64,000 bases of DNA, taken from the IMG/VR virus record IMGVR_UViG_3300043446_005562, positions 1 to 64,000 of that record. One strand, given 5' to 3'. Of this stretch, positions 1 to 7,088 are shown one piece after another. The notes below the pieces were generated by a model. It did not search any database and had not been told where the DNA came from. It was given only the letters and a program-made list of their open reading frames with translations. The translations under genes and the position numbers were made by a program. Numbering within the stretch: the first letter of the stretch is position 1; each line of letters starts with the position of its first letter. Origin of the DNA: a virus.

Positions 1-201
1 CCGGTACTCTTTCCAATCGTATACGGTAAAGACCTCTCCGGTTCGGGTCTCGCAGGTCCAGTCGAAATTGACCTTGTCCTCACCCGTATTATCCGAGTAC
101 TGGGGCGCGCCCAGCATTTCAATGAGGTCGTTTACTGAACACACAAAGACGGTATCGTGAAAGGAAGTGCCGCTTGCTGATTTACTTGATAGTGTTGCCA
201 T
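1..201 (-). CDS. Hypothetical phage protein, C-terminus beyond left edge
   Basis: An ATG at 201 opens a frame that stays open to base 1, giving at least 67 residues. The visible end contains DWTCETRTGEVFTVYDWKEY, a Trp/Tyr-rich stretch of a type seen in small phage proteins of unknown function. An early promoter cassette lies just upstream at 227-282, so the gene probably has its own promoter. Function unknown; the C terminus is missing. Confidence 0.75.
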   Translation of the reverse strand, partial: MATLSSKSASGTSFHDTVFVCSVNDLIEMLGAPQYSDNTGEDKVNFDWTCETRTGEVFTVYDWKEYR

Positions 202-226
202 GGTCTGATTGTTTTAAGGTTATGGA

Positions 227-282
227 GTAAATATAAGTATTTTATTTGACACGGAAAAATTTTTATGTCAAAAGTTATTAAC
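227..282 (-). promoter_or_regulatory. Early promoter cassette, copy 1
   Basis: Read leftward: a GTTAATAAC motif, an A/T-rich spacer, CGTGTCAAA as upstream box and TTATATTTAC as downstream box, ending about 25 bp before the ATG at 201. The same arrangement recurs before many neighbouring genes. The downstream box resembles the Bacteroidota -7 element (TAnnTTTG). Confidence 0.7.
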
Positions 283-288
283 AATTGG

Positions 289-582
289 CTAGGCCTTGCG
301 AACCTCAACCCTTTCGATTCGGGTTAGGCTGCCGATCGGCGACCACATGGCCTCCTCAAACGAAGAGTATTTTGACCTGTCCCAGAGCCAGACCCGGCCG
401 TCGCGTTTACAGATTTCTCGAGCAGCGCGCTCGGTCAGGCTAGCCTCGGAAAGCCGGCCTTCAAATAGAGCATGCGCATATACTGTCTTAAAGGTTGCGC
501 TTACGCAGACGGGTCTCTCTGTCTCTCCTGCTCGAGAGGTAAGGAGCCAGACCTGTCTGCTTTTTCGGGTTGGACTAGGCAT
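289..582 (-). CDS. Small hypothetical protein (97 aa)
   Basis: ATG start at 582 and a TAG stop just before the promoter cassette of the next gene. The protein is basic with a central SLTERAAREICKRDGRVWLW segment, and no family was recognised. A rightward frame on the opposite strand covers almost the same bases but lacks the promoter context, so the leftward frame is preferred. Confidence 0.65.
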   Translation of the reverse strand: MPSPTRKSRQVWLLTSRAGETERPVCVSATFKTVYAHALFEGRLSEASLTERAAREICKRDGRVWLWDRSKYSSFEEAMWSPIGSLTRIERVEVRKA

Positions 583-587
583 TTAAC

Positions 588-659
588 TTATCTTTTTTCT
601 GGATTTAACACGCAGTAGATGCAGAAGCCTATACAGATTAGGGATATTATCGCGCACAT
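588..659 (-). CDS. Possible 23-aa membrane peptide
   Basis: A very short frame starting ATGTGCGCG encodes a strongly hydrophobic, Cys-rich segment (CAIISLICIGFCIYCVL) followed by a charged NPEKR tail, the shape of a single-pass micro-protein. It fits tightly between 289-582 and 686-937, and similar tiny membrane proteins occur elsewhere in this block. Chance is possible at this length. Confidence 0.3.
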   Translation of the reverse strand: MCAIISLICIGFCIYCVLNPEKR

Positions 660-685
660 AGATATAATTGATTACTGGATTTATA

Positions 686-937
686 TTACCCAAGTTCTTC
701 GCTTAACCTCTTAAGGTCCGCGCATTTCTCGTACTGTTCCTTCTTCTCAAAGTGGGAGATCATGGTCCAGATAGCCTGCTTCTTCTCGTCGATTGGGGCA
801 CCGTCGTGTACAACATCCCGGAATTCTCCGGCCAAGGCTTCGTAAAGCCTGTCCATGAATCCGTCGTAGTCGGTCTCTCGAAGCCGGATAAGCTCCAGCA
901 GAATATCATGGTAGTTGCGATTCTTTTTAGTTGACAT
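686..937 (-). CDS. Small hypothetical protein (83 aa)
   Basis: Highly charged, mostly helical protein. The C-terminal part (about residues 60-82, HFEKKEQYEKCADLKRLSEE) looks like a UVR-type helical hairpin as found at the end of UvrB/UvrC-like proteins, but it is too short for a firm assignment. Clear ATG at 937. Function unknown. Confidence 0.65.
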   Translation of the reverse strand: MSTKKNRNYHDILLELIRLRETDYDGFMDRLYEALAGEFRDVVHDGAPIDEKKQAIWTMISHFEKKEQYEKCADLKRLSEELG

Positions 938-1007
938 ATCTTTATTTATACTTTTTATTCTGATTCACCCAGCGTGAATGGTATCCTCTTTATAATATAA
1001 TACTAAA

Positions 1008-1037
1008 AAAGGGGTTTCGGATTACCAAGACCCCTTT
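1008..1037 (-). terminator. Rho-independent terminator after 1056-1382
   Basis: AAAGGGGT pairs with ACCCCTTT around a 14-nt loop, followed leftward by a run of T. It lies 18 bp beyond the stop of the leftward gene 1056-1382. Confidence 0.75.
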
Positions 1038-1055
1038 AATAATGGATTGCATCCG

Positions 1056-1382
1056 CTATATGAATTGGGTTAGGAATCCCGTCGGCCAGCCCGCTTCGTC
1101 CATCTCAAAGTCCATGTCGATCTGAATCATGTCCGAATAGATGCTTATTTTCTGCCACCCATCCATTAGGCGGAAGCAGTTTGAGATCAATTGATCTACC
1201 GATTCGTCGGGTACAAACTCATCGTCCAGCCTGACGGATCCATCGTCCAACGTTTGGATGTCAACGTTTAGGTACTCTCGCATTATGTCTATTGCATCTT
1301 CAGCTTTAAGCTCGGCTAGATAAGCATCGACCTGGCCGAATGCTTCGGAGATTTCAATTCTGAATAATTCTGGATTTCTCAT
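1056..1382 (-). CDS. Acidic hypothetical protein (108 aa)
   Basis: Acidic protein (many D/E, e.g. DIQTLDDGSVRLDDEFVPDE). Small acidic early proteins in phages often bind host proteins, but no family is recognised. Followed by a terminator, and preceded by a small membrane-protein gene at 1395-1520, so these may form a two-gene unit. Confidence 0.65.
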   Translation of the reverse strand: MRNPELFRIEISEAFGQVDAYLAELKAEDAIDIMREYLNVDIQTLDDGSVRLDDEFVPDESVDQLISNCFRLMDGWQKISIYSDMIQIDMDFEMDEAGWPTGFLTQFI

Positions 1383-1394
1383 CTTTGTCTGGAT

Positions 1395-1520
1395 TTAGGG
1401 TTTATAAAAGAACAGAATACAGGTCAACACGACCGCGATTGCTATTATCAACAGCGCGCCATTGATGAAGGCGTCTCGCTTAAGCGCTTTAACTTCTTTT
1501 TCTGAAAATTTCTTTTGCAT
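1395..1520 (-). CDS. Small membrane protein (41 aa)
   Basis: ATG at 1520 gives MQKKFSEKEVKALKRDAF, a basic N-terminal segment, then one hydrophobic span (GALLIIAIAVVLTCILFFY) and a KP end. This is a clean single-pass topology with positive residues on the N-terminal side. It ends 12 bp before the start of 1056-1382. Function unknown. Confidence 0.6.
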   Translation of the reverse strand: MQKKFSEKEVKALKRDAFINGALLIIAIAVVLTCILFFYKP

Positions 1521-1562
1521 AGTGTATAGAGTTAATTATTATTGATTGTACTATTATTTGGA

Positions 1563-1985
1563 TTAAACGTTCTCGACAAAGGCATAGTCTGCCCATGACT
1601 TGGCCCCTGCTGCACGGTAGTTGGCTTGGCTGTATAGATTAGTATTGCTCCAATCTTGATTTATGTCGCCCACCTTCATGGTTAAGAAGAGTTCAGTATC
1701 CATAAGGATTACCTTATTACCCTTACGCGCGAACACCGTCAGCCAGGAATCCGTGCCTTCGGCCTTGAATTGAATTGTTTGCAGAGCTCCCTTCTTGAAT
1801 CCGCGAAATACATCGATCGCGCGTTTCCATTCCGGCCCGCTTTGCCAATTGGCCTGCACGCCAAGATCGTCGACAACTGTCAAGAAGCCGGCCTGCACCT
1901 TAACGATTGCTCTGAACTCTCCTTTGCTAGAGCCGATGAAATCGACCTGATTGATTCCTTCTAAATTAATGATTTGGTTTTTCAT
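1563..1985 (-). CDS. Hypothetical protein (140 aa)
   Basis: Begins MKNQIINLEGINQVDFIGSS and appears rich in beta strand, with no recognised domain or signal peptide. It has its own early promoter cassette upstream (2008-2050). Function unknown. Confidence 0.65.
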   Translation of the reverse strand: MKNQIINLEGINQVDFIGSSKGEFRAIVKVQAGFLTVVDDLGVQANWQSGPEWKRAIDVFRGFKKGALQTIQFKAEGTDSWLTVFARKGNKVILMDTELFLTMKVGDINQDWSNTNLYSQANYRAAGAKSWADYAFVENV

Positions 1986-2007
1986 GGTTTGATTGATTTT
2001 GGTTTAA

Positions 2008-2050
2008 GTAAATATAATACTTTTTCTTGACACGGAAAAATTTATTTTAA
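2008..2050 (-). promoter_or_regulatory. Early promoter cassette, copy 2
   Basis: Leftward: AAATTTTTCCGTGTCAAG then TATTATATTTACTT, ending about 22 bp before the ATG at 1985. This copy lacks the distal GTTAATAAC motif. Confidence 0.65.
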
Positions 2051-2060
2051 AATATTTTCT

Positions 2061-2369
2061 TTAAATCCACTGTGAACCTAGATGGCTGCAGGTCGGGGAA
2101 TACTTCTCGAGCAGGCTGGCTCCAACCTGCAGCAGAAAGCCGGATGGGGTTATGCTCCTGATCGGGCTGTCCTTATCGATTACGACCGAGCCCAGCTGAT
2201 TGCCACGGCTGTCCAGGGTCAGGACGTAGCTGCCGTCTCGAACAAGCAGAAAATCCGAACAGAATCCCTGTAGCTGGGCGCTTGACGCAATTTGAGTCCA
2301 GCCAATTTCCTGACCGGACTCGTCTAGTATTTGGAGGCTAGTACCTCGCTGTATAACATTACCTATCAT
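2061..2369 (-). CDS. Hypothetical protein (102 aa)
   Basis: Beta-rich protein with short repeats of the kind LQILDESGQEIG and LTLDSRGNQLG, suggesting a small beta-meander or propeller-like fold. Its start overlaps the end of 2366-2584 by 4 bp, so it is probably translationally coupled to the sigma-factor operon. No family recognised. Confidence 0.6.
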   Translation of the reverse strand: MIGNVIQRGTSLQILDESGQEIGWTQIASSAQLQGFCSDFLLVRDGSYVLTLDSRGNQLGSVVIDKDSPIRSITPSGFLLQVGASLLEKYSPTCSHLGSQWI

Positions 2370-2584
2370 GCTCTTGTTTTTGAATTTTTAATACACTCGT
2401 TAAACTCTTCTTCCGACAGGTCTGGCGTATCTTCCGTAACAAGCTTTAGTAGGGTTGCGGCTTCTATCTGTGTTACTAGGGAGTCCCTATCCACCCGGCC
2501 CGCGAATGGATCGCCTTCGGAAAATAGAATCTCAACTGCGGTCTCGGCCCAGAAGCGGGCTTCAAATTGGGTTGTCATTATCAT
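2366..2584 (-). CDS. Hypothetical protein in sigma-factor operon (72 aa)
   Basis: The ATG at 2584 overlaps the sigma gene stop in an ATGA junction; a second ATG at 2578 (MTTQFEARFW) is an equally plausible start. The protein is acidic and helical. Its coupling to the sigma gene suggests co-regulation, and a role as a sigma partner is possible but unproven. Confidence 0.6.
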   Translation of the reverse strand: MIMTTQFEARFWAETAVEILFSEGDPFAGRVDRDSLVTQIEAATLLKLVTEDTPDLSEEEFNECIKNSKTRA

Positions 2585-3300
2585 ACGCCTACCTCCTTTC
2601 TCATTTTAGCGCGGGCAACCTTTAGCGCGCGATTAACTTCGACTGGGGTTTTACCAACGGCTTCCGCAACCTCCTTGGTGGAGAGCCCGTCTCCAACGAG
2701 ACCGTAGAACAGCTCCACGATTTGACGTTCGGTTGGTTTAAGAACGTTAAGTACTCTACGGAGTATTCTGGTTTGGTCCTCACTTTCGAATGGGTCTTGG
2801 AAATCTTCTCTCAACAAGAGATCGCCGACCGTATCCTCACCGTCCTCGCCGATTGGGCGGTCCAATTGGATGTTACGCATGTTGATGCTTTCGCCTGCCA
2901 TCTTGCGTTTGTAAAGATCGTATTCCTGATTTACCGGAATTCGAACGGTACGACCGATCTCGCAAAGAGCAAGGTTTAATCTCTTACGTATCCAGAACTG
3001 GGCGTAGGTAATAAACTTCACGTCTTTATCTGGGGTAAAACGACGAGCGGCTTCGATAAGACCCGCATTACCCTCTTGAATTAGGTCATCGATGGAAAGA
3101 CCCATACCGATAAACTTATTCGCAAGCGTAACAACGAATTTTAGATTTGCTTGTACTAATTGCTGTAGCGCGCGATCGTCTCCCTTTTGGATACGTGCTG
3201 CTAATTGAAGCTCCTCAGCTTTGGTGAGAGGAACTGCTACTGATGCAATATCCTTGAAGTATTGCGGTAGGCTTTCTGATGTTTCGAATCTTTTCGACAT
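2581..3300 (-). CDS. RpoD-like sigma-70 factor
   Basis: A phage sigma factor that should direct host RNA polymerase to phage promoters. From the N terminus: a region 1.2-like segment (LPQYFKDIASVAVPLTKAEE), region 2 with NLKFVVTLANKF, DDLIQEGNAGLIEAARRF and FITYAQFWIRKRLNLAL (core binding and -10 recognition), a shortened region 3, and region 4 with LKPTERQIVELFYGL and a helix-turn-helix LSTKEVAEAVGKTPVEVNRA. At 239 residues it is shorter than typical Bacteroidota primary sigma factors, which it otherwise resembles. It has an early promoter cassette upstream (3331-3398) and is coupled to two small genes downstream. Which promoter class it reads is not visible from sequence. Confidence 0.92.
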   Translation of the reverse strand: MSKRFETSESLPQYFKDIASVAVPLTKAEELQLAARIQKGDDRALQQLVQANLKFVVTLANKFIGMGLSIDDLIQEGNAGLIEAARRFTPDKDVKFITYAQFWIRKRLNLALCEIGRTVRIPVNQEYDLYKRKMAGESINMRNIQLDRPIGEDGEDTVGDLLLREDFQDPFESEDQTRILRRVLNVLKPTERQIVELFYGLVGDGLSTKEVAEAVGKTPVEVNRALKVARAKMRKEVGV

Positions 3301-3330
3301 GGTTGATTTGGTTTAGTTGATTATTATAAT

Positions 3331-3398
3331 GTAAATATAAACAATATTTTTGACAAGTAAAAACTTTTTGTGAATTATTTTCAAAAAAGTTATTAACG
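3331..3398 (-). promoter_or_regulatory. Early promoter cassette, copy 3 (sigma gene)
   Basis: Full-length cassette: leftward GTTAATAAC, TTTTTTGAAAATAATTCAC, then CTTGTCAAAAA and GTTTATATTTAC, ending 30 bp before the sigma gene ATG. Confidence 0.7.
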
Positions 3399-3611
3399 TT
3401 TTTTAGACCATTCGGCAATTACTTCACAACCATAAAATCCATGGGAGCCAAAGCCAAAGGAGTCTCCGGGTTTTGGCGAACAAAGCACAACCATTTGATT
3501 CCACCTAGATTTCTTTTCTTCGCTAAAGGATTCCTTTGCTTGGTCAAGATTGTCAAATAGATTGTAAGAGTCTCCATCCTCGGAGCAAGAAATTAAAAGA
3601 TACATTTTCAT
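3393..3611 (-). CDS. Hypothetical protein (72 aa)
   Basis: Starts MKMYLLISC (a second ATG at 3605 is possible). Contains SYNLFDNLDQAKESFSEE, a pattern like small phage proteins that resemble DUF1653/DUF-type sensors of argument-like inputs, but no family can be named. Carries its own promoter cassette (3640-3706), and its stop lies within the next cassette. Confidence 0.6.
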   Translation of the reverse strand: MKMYLLISCSEDGDSYNLFDNLDQAKESFSEEKKSRWNQMVVLCSPKPGDSFGFGSHGFYGCEVIAEWSKKR

Positions 3612-3639
3612 AGTTTATTAGTTTAATTGATTAATATAA

Positions 3640-3706
3640 GTAAATATAACAATAATACTTGACAGTAAAAAACTTTTTGTGAATTATTTTCAAAAAAGTT
3701 ATTAAC
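3640..3706 (-). promoter_or_regulatory. Early promoter cassette, copy 4
   Basis: Full-length copy almost identical to copy 3: leftward GTTAATAAC, TTTTTTGAAAATAATTCAC, ACTGTCAAGTATTATTG and TTATATTTACTT, ending about 28 bp before the ATG at 3611. Confidence 0.7.
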
Positions 3707-3941
3707 ATACGAACCACTGTCCGCAGTTACGGCACTCAGAAGCATCGTCGACTCTAAAAGCCCTGATTATCCATGACCACTTGTCCGAGTTAGTTGGTTC
3801 CTGTGGGTCCGCATAGACCTCTCTTGCCTCGCAGTGAGGGCAACATAGACCCTGTGGATTTGGTTCTGAACTACCGGTTCTTTCGATTATTAATCGCTTC
3901 ATTTCCGGATTTTTGATTTCTGATAGGTTTGATGTCTGCAT
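3702..3941 (-). CDS. Zinc-ribbon protein (79 aa)
   Basis: Two Cys pairs, CCPHCEA near residue 34 and CRNCGQWF near residue 71, frame a 35-residue insertion, typical of a treble-clef or zinc-ribbon protein. The protein ends ...WFVC directly at the stop. Probably a small nucleic-acid- or protein-binding early factor; function unknown. Confidence 0.65.
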   Translation of the reverse strand: MQTSNLSEIKNPEMKRLIIERTGSSEPNPQGLCCPHCEAREVYADPQEPTNSDKWSWIIRAFRVDDASECRNCGQWFVC

Positions 3942-3963
3942 GATTGATTTGATTGGTTAGTAA

Positions 3964-4006
3964 GTAAATATAACAATAATTCTTGACACGAAAAAATTTA
4001 TTTTAC
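3964..4006 (-). promoter_or_regulatory. Early promoter cassette, copy 5
   Basis: Leftward: AAATTTTTTCGTGTCAAG then TTGTTATATTTACTT, ending about 22 bp before the ATG at 3941. Confidence 0.65.
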
Positions 4007-4353
4007 AGAAAATTATTCAATTTGATTTTACGTTTCTCCGTGTACTTCATACGGCCGAAATTCTTGAAACGAAATAGGAAGTCCATTTCACGAAGCACGT
4101 CCCTACCGTAGGTCTTTGAGAGTCTGGTCTCGATAAGTTCAAGCTTCTTATTCCATTTATGAATTGACTGATTACCTTCAAGCATTGCTTTACGTAGAAC
4201 ATCAACACTAAAGCCAGGCCTCTCGCAGTACATCTCCTCTCTCCAGTCAGAGATGTTGTCTGCCATTGCATCAATTTGGCGAGTCAATTGATATACTTCC
4301 TTTACTTGTACATTGCTTGCGTAGAGAGTTGGTATCTTTTTTCTTTTTCCCAT
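4003..4353 (-). CDS. Basic hypothetical protein (116 aa)
   Basis: Lys/Arg-rich, mainly helical protein beginning MGKRKKIPTLYASN and ending KRKIKLNNFL. No recognised domain. The high positive charge is compatible with nucleic-acid binding. Own promoter cassette upstream (4377-4441). Confidence 0.6.
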   Translation of the reverse strand: MGKRKKIPTLYASNVQVKEVYQLTRQIDAMADNISDWREEMYCERPGFSVDVLRKAMLEGNQSIHKWNKKLELIETRLSKTYGRDVLREMDFLFRFKNFGRMKYTEKRKIKLNNFL

Positions 4354-4376
4354 AGTTTTAGTTTTTTTAGGTTTAA

Positions 4377-4441
4377 GTAAACATAAACAATTACTTTGAC
4401 ACGGAAAAATTTTTGTGAATTATTTTTCAAAAATTATTAAC
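4377..4441 (-). promoter_or_regulatory. Early promoter cassette, copy 6
   Basis: Leftward: GTTAATAAT, TTTTGAAAAATAATTCAC, CCGTGTCAAAGTAATTG and TTTATGTTTAC, about 24 bp before the ATG at 4353. The G in TATGTTTAC brings the box closer to the Bacteroidota TAnnTTTG consensus. Confidence 0.68.
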
Positions 4442-4445
4442 AGCG

Positions 4446-4469
4446 AAAAGGGGTCCTACCACGGACCCC
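4446..4469 (-). terminator. Terminator after 4504-4785
   Basis: GGGGTCC (4450-4456) pairs with GGACCCC (4463-4469) around a 6-nt loop; leftward reading ends in TTTT. Located 35 bp past the stop at 4504. Confidence 0.75.
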
Positions 4470-4503
4470 AGTTCTATCAATCAACCAAGTAATATTTTAT
4501 TTT

Positions 4504-4785
4504 CTAATTTAGATGGATACCTGTCTCTCGCAACAGGTTCTCTAACTCTATCTCTGAGTCTGACATGCCCTGTTGACGCTTGACCTGCTTCATGCAGAAC
4601 TGCATTAACAGTTGAGTAAGCTCATGTGTGCTGCGCTCGTCCTGGGTTGCGGACAGGAGGGTTATTAATCCATTTCCGATTAGGATGAGCTCGGGGTCAG
4701 AGGTCTTTAATCCGCCCGCGATTAGGCTGTTGGCTAGGGTTTCGAGCTCGGCTCGGGTTTTCTCTCTTATCTCTTTTCTGTTCAT
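4504..4785 (-). CDS. Helical hypothetical protein (93 aa)
   Basis: Charged, all-helical protein beginning MNRKEIREKTRAELETLANS. No recognised family. Last gene before a strong terminator at 4446-4469, so it closes the 5107-4504 transcription unit. Confidence 0.6.
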   Translation of the reverse strand: MNRKEIREKTRAELETLANSLIAGGLKTSDPELILIGNGLITLLSATQDERSTHELTQLLMQFCMKQVKRQQGMSDSEIELENLLRETGIHLN

Positions 4786-4814
4786 GATCGATTGGTTATT
4801 GGTTAGGATTTATA

Positions 4815-5009
4815 TTACTCTTTTCCGATCGTGATGGTCTTGTTCATTGCATAGATTCTTTCCCAGAACTCGTTGTAACCAAGCTCCTGCTCTGGATTAA
4901 CCGTGCTCTGGGCTCTCGCGCCGCCGCCATAGGTTAAGTCAATGGGTTCTCCGATTGATGGATCGAAACCTTGTAGTCTGTCGATTAGGGATTTAAAGAT
5001 TTTCTTCAT
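4815..5009 (-). CDS. Hypothetical protein (64 aa)
   Basis: Begins MKKIFKSLIDRLQGF and contains GGGARAQSTVNPEQELGYNE in the middle. No known domain. Lies between 5104-5316 and 4504-4785 and probably shares their transcript. Confidence 0.55.
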   Translation of the reverse strand: MKKIFKSLIDRLQGFDPSIGEPIDLTYGGGARAQSTVNPEQELGYNEFWERIYAMNKTITIGKE

Positions 5010-5038
5010 GGTCTATTTGGATTTAATTGGTTACTTGA

Positions 5039-5107
5039 TTAGATGCCAGCCGGGCCCTGTGCTTGGGCCTGGTCCTGGACTTGATGGGCTGTTTGGGTCT
5101 GCTTCAT
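5039..5107 (-). CDS. Possible 22-aa Gln-rich peptide
   Basis: The ATG at 5107 overlaps the stop of 5104-5316 in an ATGA junction and encodes MKQTQTAHQVQDQAQAQGPA plus GI. The coupling is the only evidence; the composition is low complexity and the call is weak. Confidence 0.25.
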   Translation of the reverse strand: MKQTQTAHQVQDQAQAQGPAGI

Positions 5108-5316
5108 TTGGCTTTAGGAATTAAACGAATTAGCGATTGAGTTAATAGACCCGGATCTTCGTCGTACCGGCCGCGAGACCAGCCGTCTACCAGACTCTTT
5201 AGGTCTTTGGAATTCTTGGTTGAGATGCCGGATTCCTCGGCGGACTTGATCGTCTCGGCCGGAATATCCATCCACGTTTTCATTTCTCGGAGCATTGATG
5301 CTAGGGTTGTTGTCAT
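5104..5316 (-). CDS. Hypothetical protein (70 aa)
   Basis: Helical protein starting MTTTLASMLREMKTWMDIPA, with basic C terminus IRLIPKAK. No recognised family. Early promoter cassette upstream at 5338-5384. Confidence 0.58.
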   Translation of the reverse strand: MTTTLASMLREMKTWMDIPAETIKSAEESGISTKNSKDLKSLVDGWSRGRYDEDPGLLTQSLIRLIPKAK

Positions 5317-5337
5317 AGTTTTTGGTTTGATTGATTA

Positions 5338-5384
5338 GTTAAATATAAGCATTTTAATTGACACGGGAAAATAAAGTTATTAAC
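5338..5384 (-). promoter_or_regulatory. Early promoter cassette, copy 7 (short form)
   Basis: Leftward: GTTAATAACTTTATTTTCC, CGTGTCAATTAAAATGC and TTATATTTAAC. The internal TTGAAAAATAATTCAC segment is missing compared with the long copies. Confidence 0.65.
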
Positions 5385-5865
5385 AGTTACTAGGGAGTCC
5401 GGCTAGACCCTTCGCCGCCAAGAACTGGATGCGCTCGATCCGGGCCTGCAATTCCGGCAGGTCCTGTGCCATGCTGTGCAGTATCTTTAGATCGCGTTTG
5501 CTCATGCTTGGCGCGGCCATGGCCAGCGCAACGTCAACTGGATTACCAAGCCGCATGGCCTCGAGAACAGGAGCAGAGCCGGCTGGGGAGATTGATCCTG
5601 GAATCTGGCAGTTTGCGCCGAATTCAAAGCGCCAAAAGCCGGGTCTGTTCCAGCTGTCGATGAGGTTGGCGTCCAGCATCTGACGTACTCGGCTTATGTG
5701 CTTGCTTGTCGTACGGCTGTACTTGCCATTTGTCACGAGCCGCGGTCTGCGGCCGAGCTCCTTTGCAAAGAACTCTACTGTTGCAACATGGGTTTCGTAG
5801 CTTATAACCCTGTCCCCGACTAGGAACAGGTTCTGCGCGATCTTTAGGGTTGGTTTGAGTTTCAT
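5380..5865 (-). CDS. Hypothetical protein (161 aa)
   Basis: Residues about 20-75 (ETHVATVEFFAKELGRRP ... SRVRQMLDANLIDSWN) look like a winged-helix region with a basic recognition segment KYSRTTSKHISRVR, suggesting DNA binding. The C-terminal half is Ala/Leu-rich and helical. No family identified. Short promoter cassette upstream (5869-5914). Confidence 0.62.
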   Translation of the reverse strand: MKLKPTLKIAQNLFLVGDRVISYETHVATVEFFAKELGRRPRLVTNGKYSRTTSKHISRVRQMLDANLIDSWNRPGFWRFEFGANCQIPGSISPAGSAPVLEAMRLGNPVDVALAMAAPSMSKRDLKILHSMAQDLPELQARIERIQFLAAKGLAGLPSNC

Positions 5866-5868
5866 GGT

Positions 5869-5914
5869 TTAAATATAATATTTTTTGTTGAGACCTGACA
5901 ATAAAGTTATTAAC
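5869..5914 (-). promoter_or_regulatory. Early promoter cassette, copy 8 (short form)
   Basis: Leftward: CTGTTAATAACTTTATTGTC, AGGTCTCAACAAAAAA and TATTATATTTAAAC, right before the ATG at 5865. The block GTTATTAACAGTTACTAGGG recurs at 5374-5393 and 5904-5923, a local duplication. Confidence 0.6.
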
Positions 5915-5938
5915 AGTTACTAGGGAGTCCGGCCGAAT

Positions 5939-6460
5939 CTATACAGATTCAACCGGTGCGAATACTTCATTGACATTAAAATCTCCTGAACGGCTGCTGT
6001 TGAGCATGCGCTCCAGGCAGACAGGCCCGAGAGCGGTGTGGATCGATTCCGGATGGGTAAGCGGTAATCCGCAAGCGCAGCATCTGCCCTCGTGGAATAG
6101 ACCTACACGACCGCGTAGAATCTCTGGATTCTTGATCGCTGACACGACCCAGCCTAGGGCGCGAGCTAAGCGTGAATCCGGTCTGACATTGCGGCCGAGC
6201 TTGACGTGCATTGTCTCGGCAAAGAGAGTGCCGGCGAACTGCGAGCTTTGTCGGCCGTCGTTAAGCAGGGAAATATCAACGTAATAGATCGGCAGCTTGA
6301 TCTTGCGATCCTGCTTGTCGCGCAGCTGCTTGATCTTCACGGTCATGTGGGTGCCTGCCGCAAGGTTACGGAACGTAAGCACCGCACGGCCGGCTAACGC
6401 GAGCTTGGGTAGGGCAAGCGGGTTAAGGTTCGGGCGGGGAATGTTTCTGTGGTTTCTCAT
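5939..6460 (-). CDS. DUF6011-like zinc-finger protein
   Basis: The frame is open further upstream, but the ATG at 6460 (MRNHRNIPRPNLNPLALP) is chosen because the upstream stretch is promoter cassette sequence. This gives 173 residues. Near the C terminus, CCACGLPLTHPESIHTALGP followed by VC is the Cys-x2-Cys ... Gly-Pro-x-Cys pattern of DUF6011-like zinc fingers in phage proteins. The N-terminal part is basic with a beta-rich middle. Role unknown; nucleic-acid binding is plausible. Confidence 0.65.
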   Translation of the reverse strand: MRNHRNIPRPNLNPLALPKLALAGRAVLTFRNLAAGTHMTVKIKQLRDKQDRKIKLPIYYVDISLLNDGRQSSQFAGTLFAETMHVKLGRNVRPDSRLARALGWVVSAIKNPEILRGRVGLFHEGRCCACGLPLTHPESIHTALGPVCLERMLNSSRSGDFNVNEVFAPVESV

Positions 6461-6483
6461 GGTAGATTGGTTTAATTGATTAA

Positions 6484-6550
6484 GTAAATATAACCAATTA
6501 CTTTCAAATAAAAAAATTTTTTGTGAATTATTTTTCAAAAGTTATTAACA
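6484..6550 (-). promoter_or_regulatory. Early promoter cassette, copy 9
   Basis: Leftward: TGTTAATAACTTTTGAAAAA, TAATTCACAAAAAATTTTTT, then TTTGAAAGTAATTGG and TTATATTTACTT, 24 bp before the ATG at 6460. Confidence 0.7.
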
Positions 6551-6618
6551 AAGTTATGGACACTGGCGGACTGAAGTGCAGGTCGGAGTATACCCTCTGC
6601 GATCCGGTTGGGGATCGA

Positions 6619-6647
6619 ACCTTAAAAACCGGGCGCTGGGCCCGGTC
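6619..6647 (-). terminator. Terminator after 6667-6810
   Basis: ACCGGGC pairs with GCCCGGT around a CCAGC loop, followed leftward by TTTTTAAGG. It sits about 20 bp beyond the small gene's stop. A second 6-bp hairpin (CGATCC/GGATCG, near 6601-6618) follows immediately. The remaining ~60 bp to the next cassette holds nothing I can identify. Confidence 0.75.
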
Positions 6648-6666
6648 CTATGGATTATCCGGCTCG

Positions 6667-6810
6667 TTAGAACTCGAAGGCTGAGGTTGAGGAGTAGTTG
6701 CCGGTTACAAGGTTCGCGATTGCGAACAGGATTCCTGATACTGCGATTGCTGCGACGCATACGGTCCAGACTTGCATTACGCGTAGGGCGATGATTTGTG
6801 GTTTGCTCAT
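6667..6810 (-). CDS. Small membrane protein (47 aa)
   Basis: ATG at 6810 gives MSKPQIIALRVMQVW followed by a hydrophobic span (TVCVAAIAVSGILFAIANLV) and a polar Ser-rich tail. It has a cassette upstream and a terminator downstream, so it is a complete monocistronic unit. Function unknown. Confidence 0.62.
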   Translation of the reverse strand: MSKPQIIALRVMQVWTVCVAAIAVSGILFAIANLVTGNYSSTSAFEF

Positions 6811-6839
6811 GGTAGATTTGATTGATTGGTTAAACATAG

Positions 6840-6906
6840 GTAAATATAATAATTATCTTTGAGACCTGAAAACTTTTTGTGAATTATTTTCCAAAAGTTA
6901 TTAACA
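6840..6906 (-). promoter_or_regulatory. Early promoter cassette, copy 10
   Basis: Leftward: TGTTAATAACTTTTGGAAAA, TAATTCACAAAAAGTTTTCA, GGTCTCAAAGATAATTA and TTATATTTACC. The distal half doubles as the last codons of the next upstream gene (6884-7054). Confidence 0.68.
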
Positions 6907-7054
6907 TTTTTGCGGACATGCTGAAGAGCGCGGCGAAGGTAAATGCCAGAATCGGCAAGGTTTCTAGAGGTTGGGGAGTTACGACTAGGGCGATAAGACC
7001 CGCAGCGCTCGCAAAGAACACTGTTGCTAGGGCAAGGATTTCTAGTTTTTTCAT
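6884..7054 (-). CDS. Small two-span membrane protein (56 aa)
   Basis: ATG at 7054: MKKLEILALATVFFASAAGL, a PQPLETLP turn, and a second hydrophobic span (ILAFTFAALFSMSA) ending KMLITFGK. The last eight codons lie inside the promoter cassette of the next gene, an economical overlap of coding and promoter sequence. Function unknown. Confidence 0.6.
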   Translation of the reverse strand: MKKLEILALATVFFASAAGLIALVVTPQPLETLPILAFTFAALFSMSAKMLITFGK

Positions 7055-7088
7055 GGTGTATAAATTAATTGGTTAAAGCTAATATAAC

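Noticed and set aside
296-586. 96-aa rightward frame opposite 289-582
   Set aside because: Antisense shadow; the early block is otherwise entirely leftward with leftward promoter cassettes.
6554-6794. 68-72-residue frames on both strands
   Set aside because: They overlap a terminator and the 47-aa membrane-protein gene, with Arg-rich, low-complexity products.
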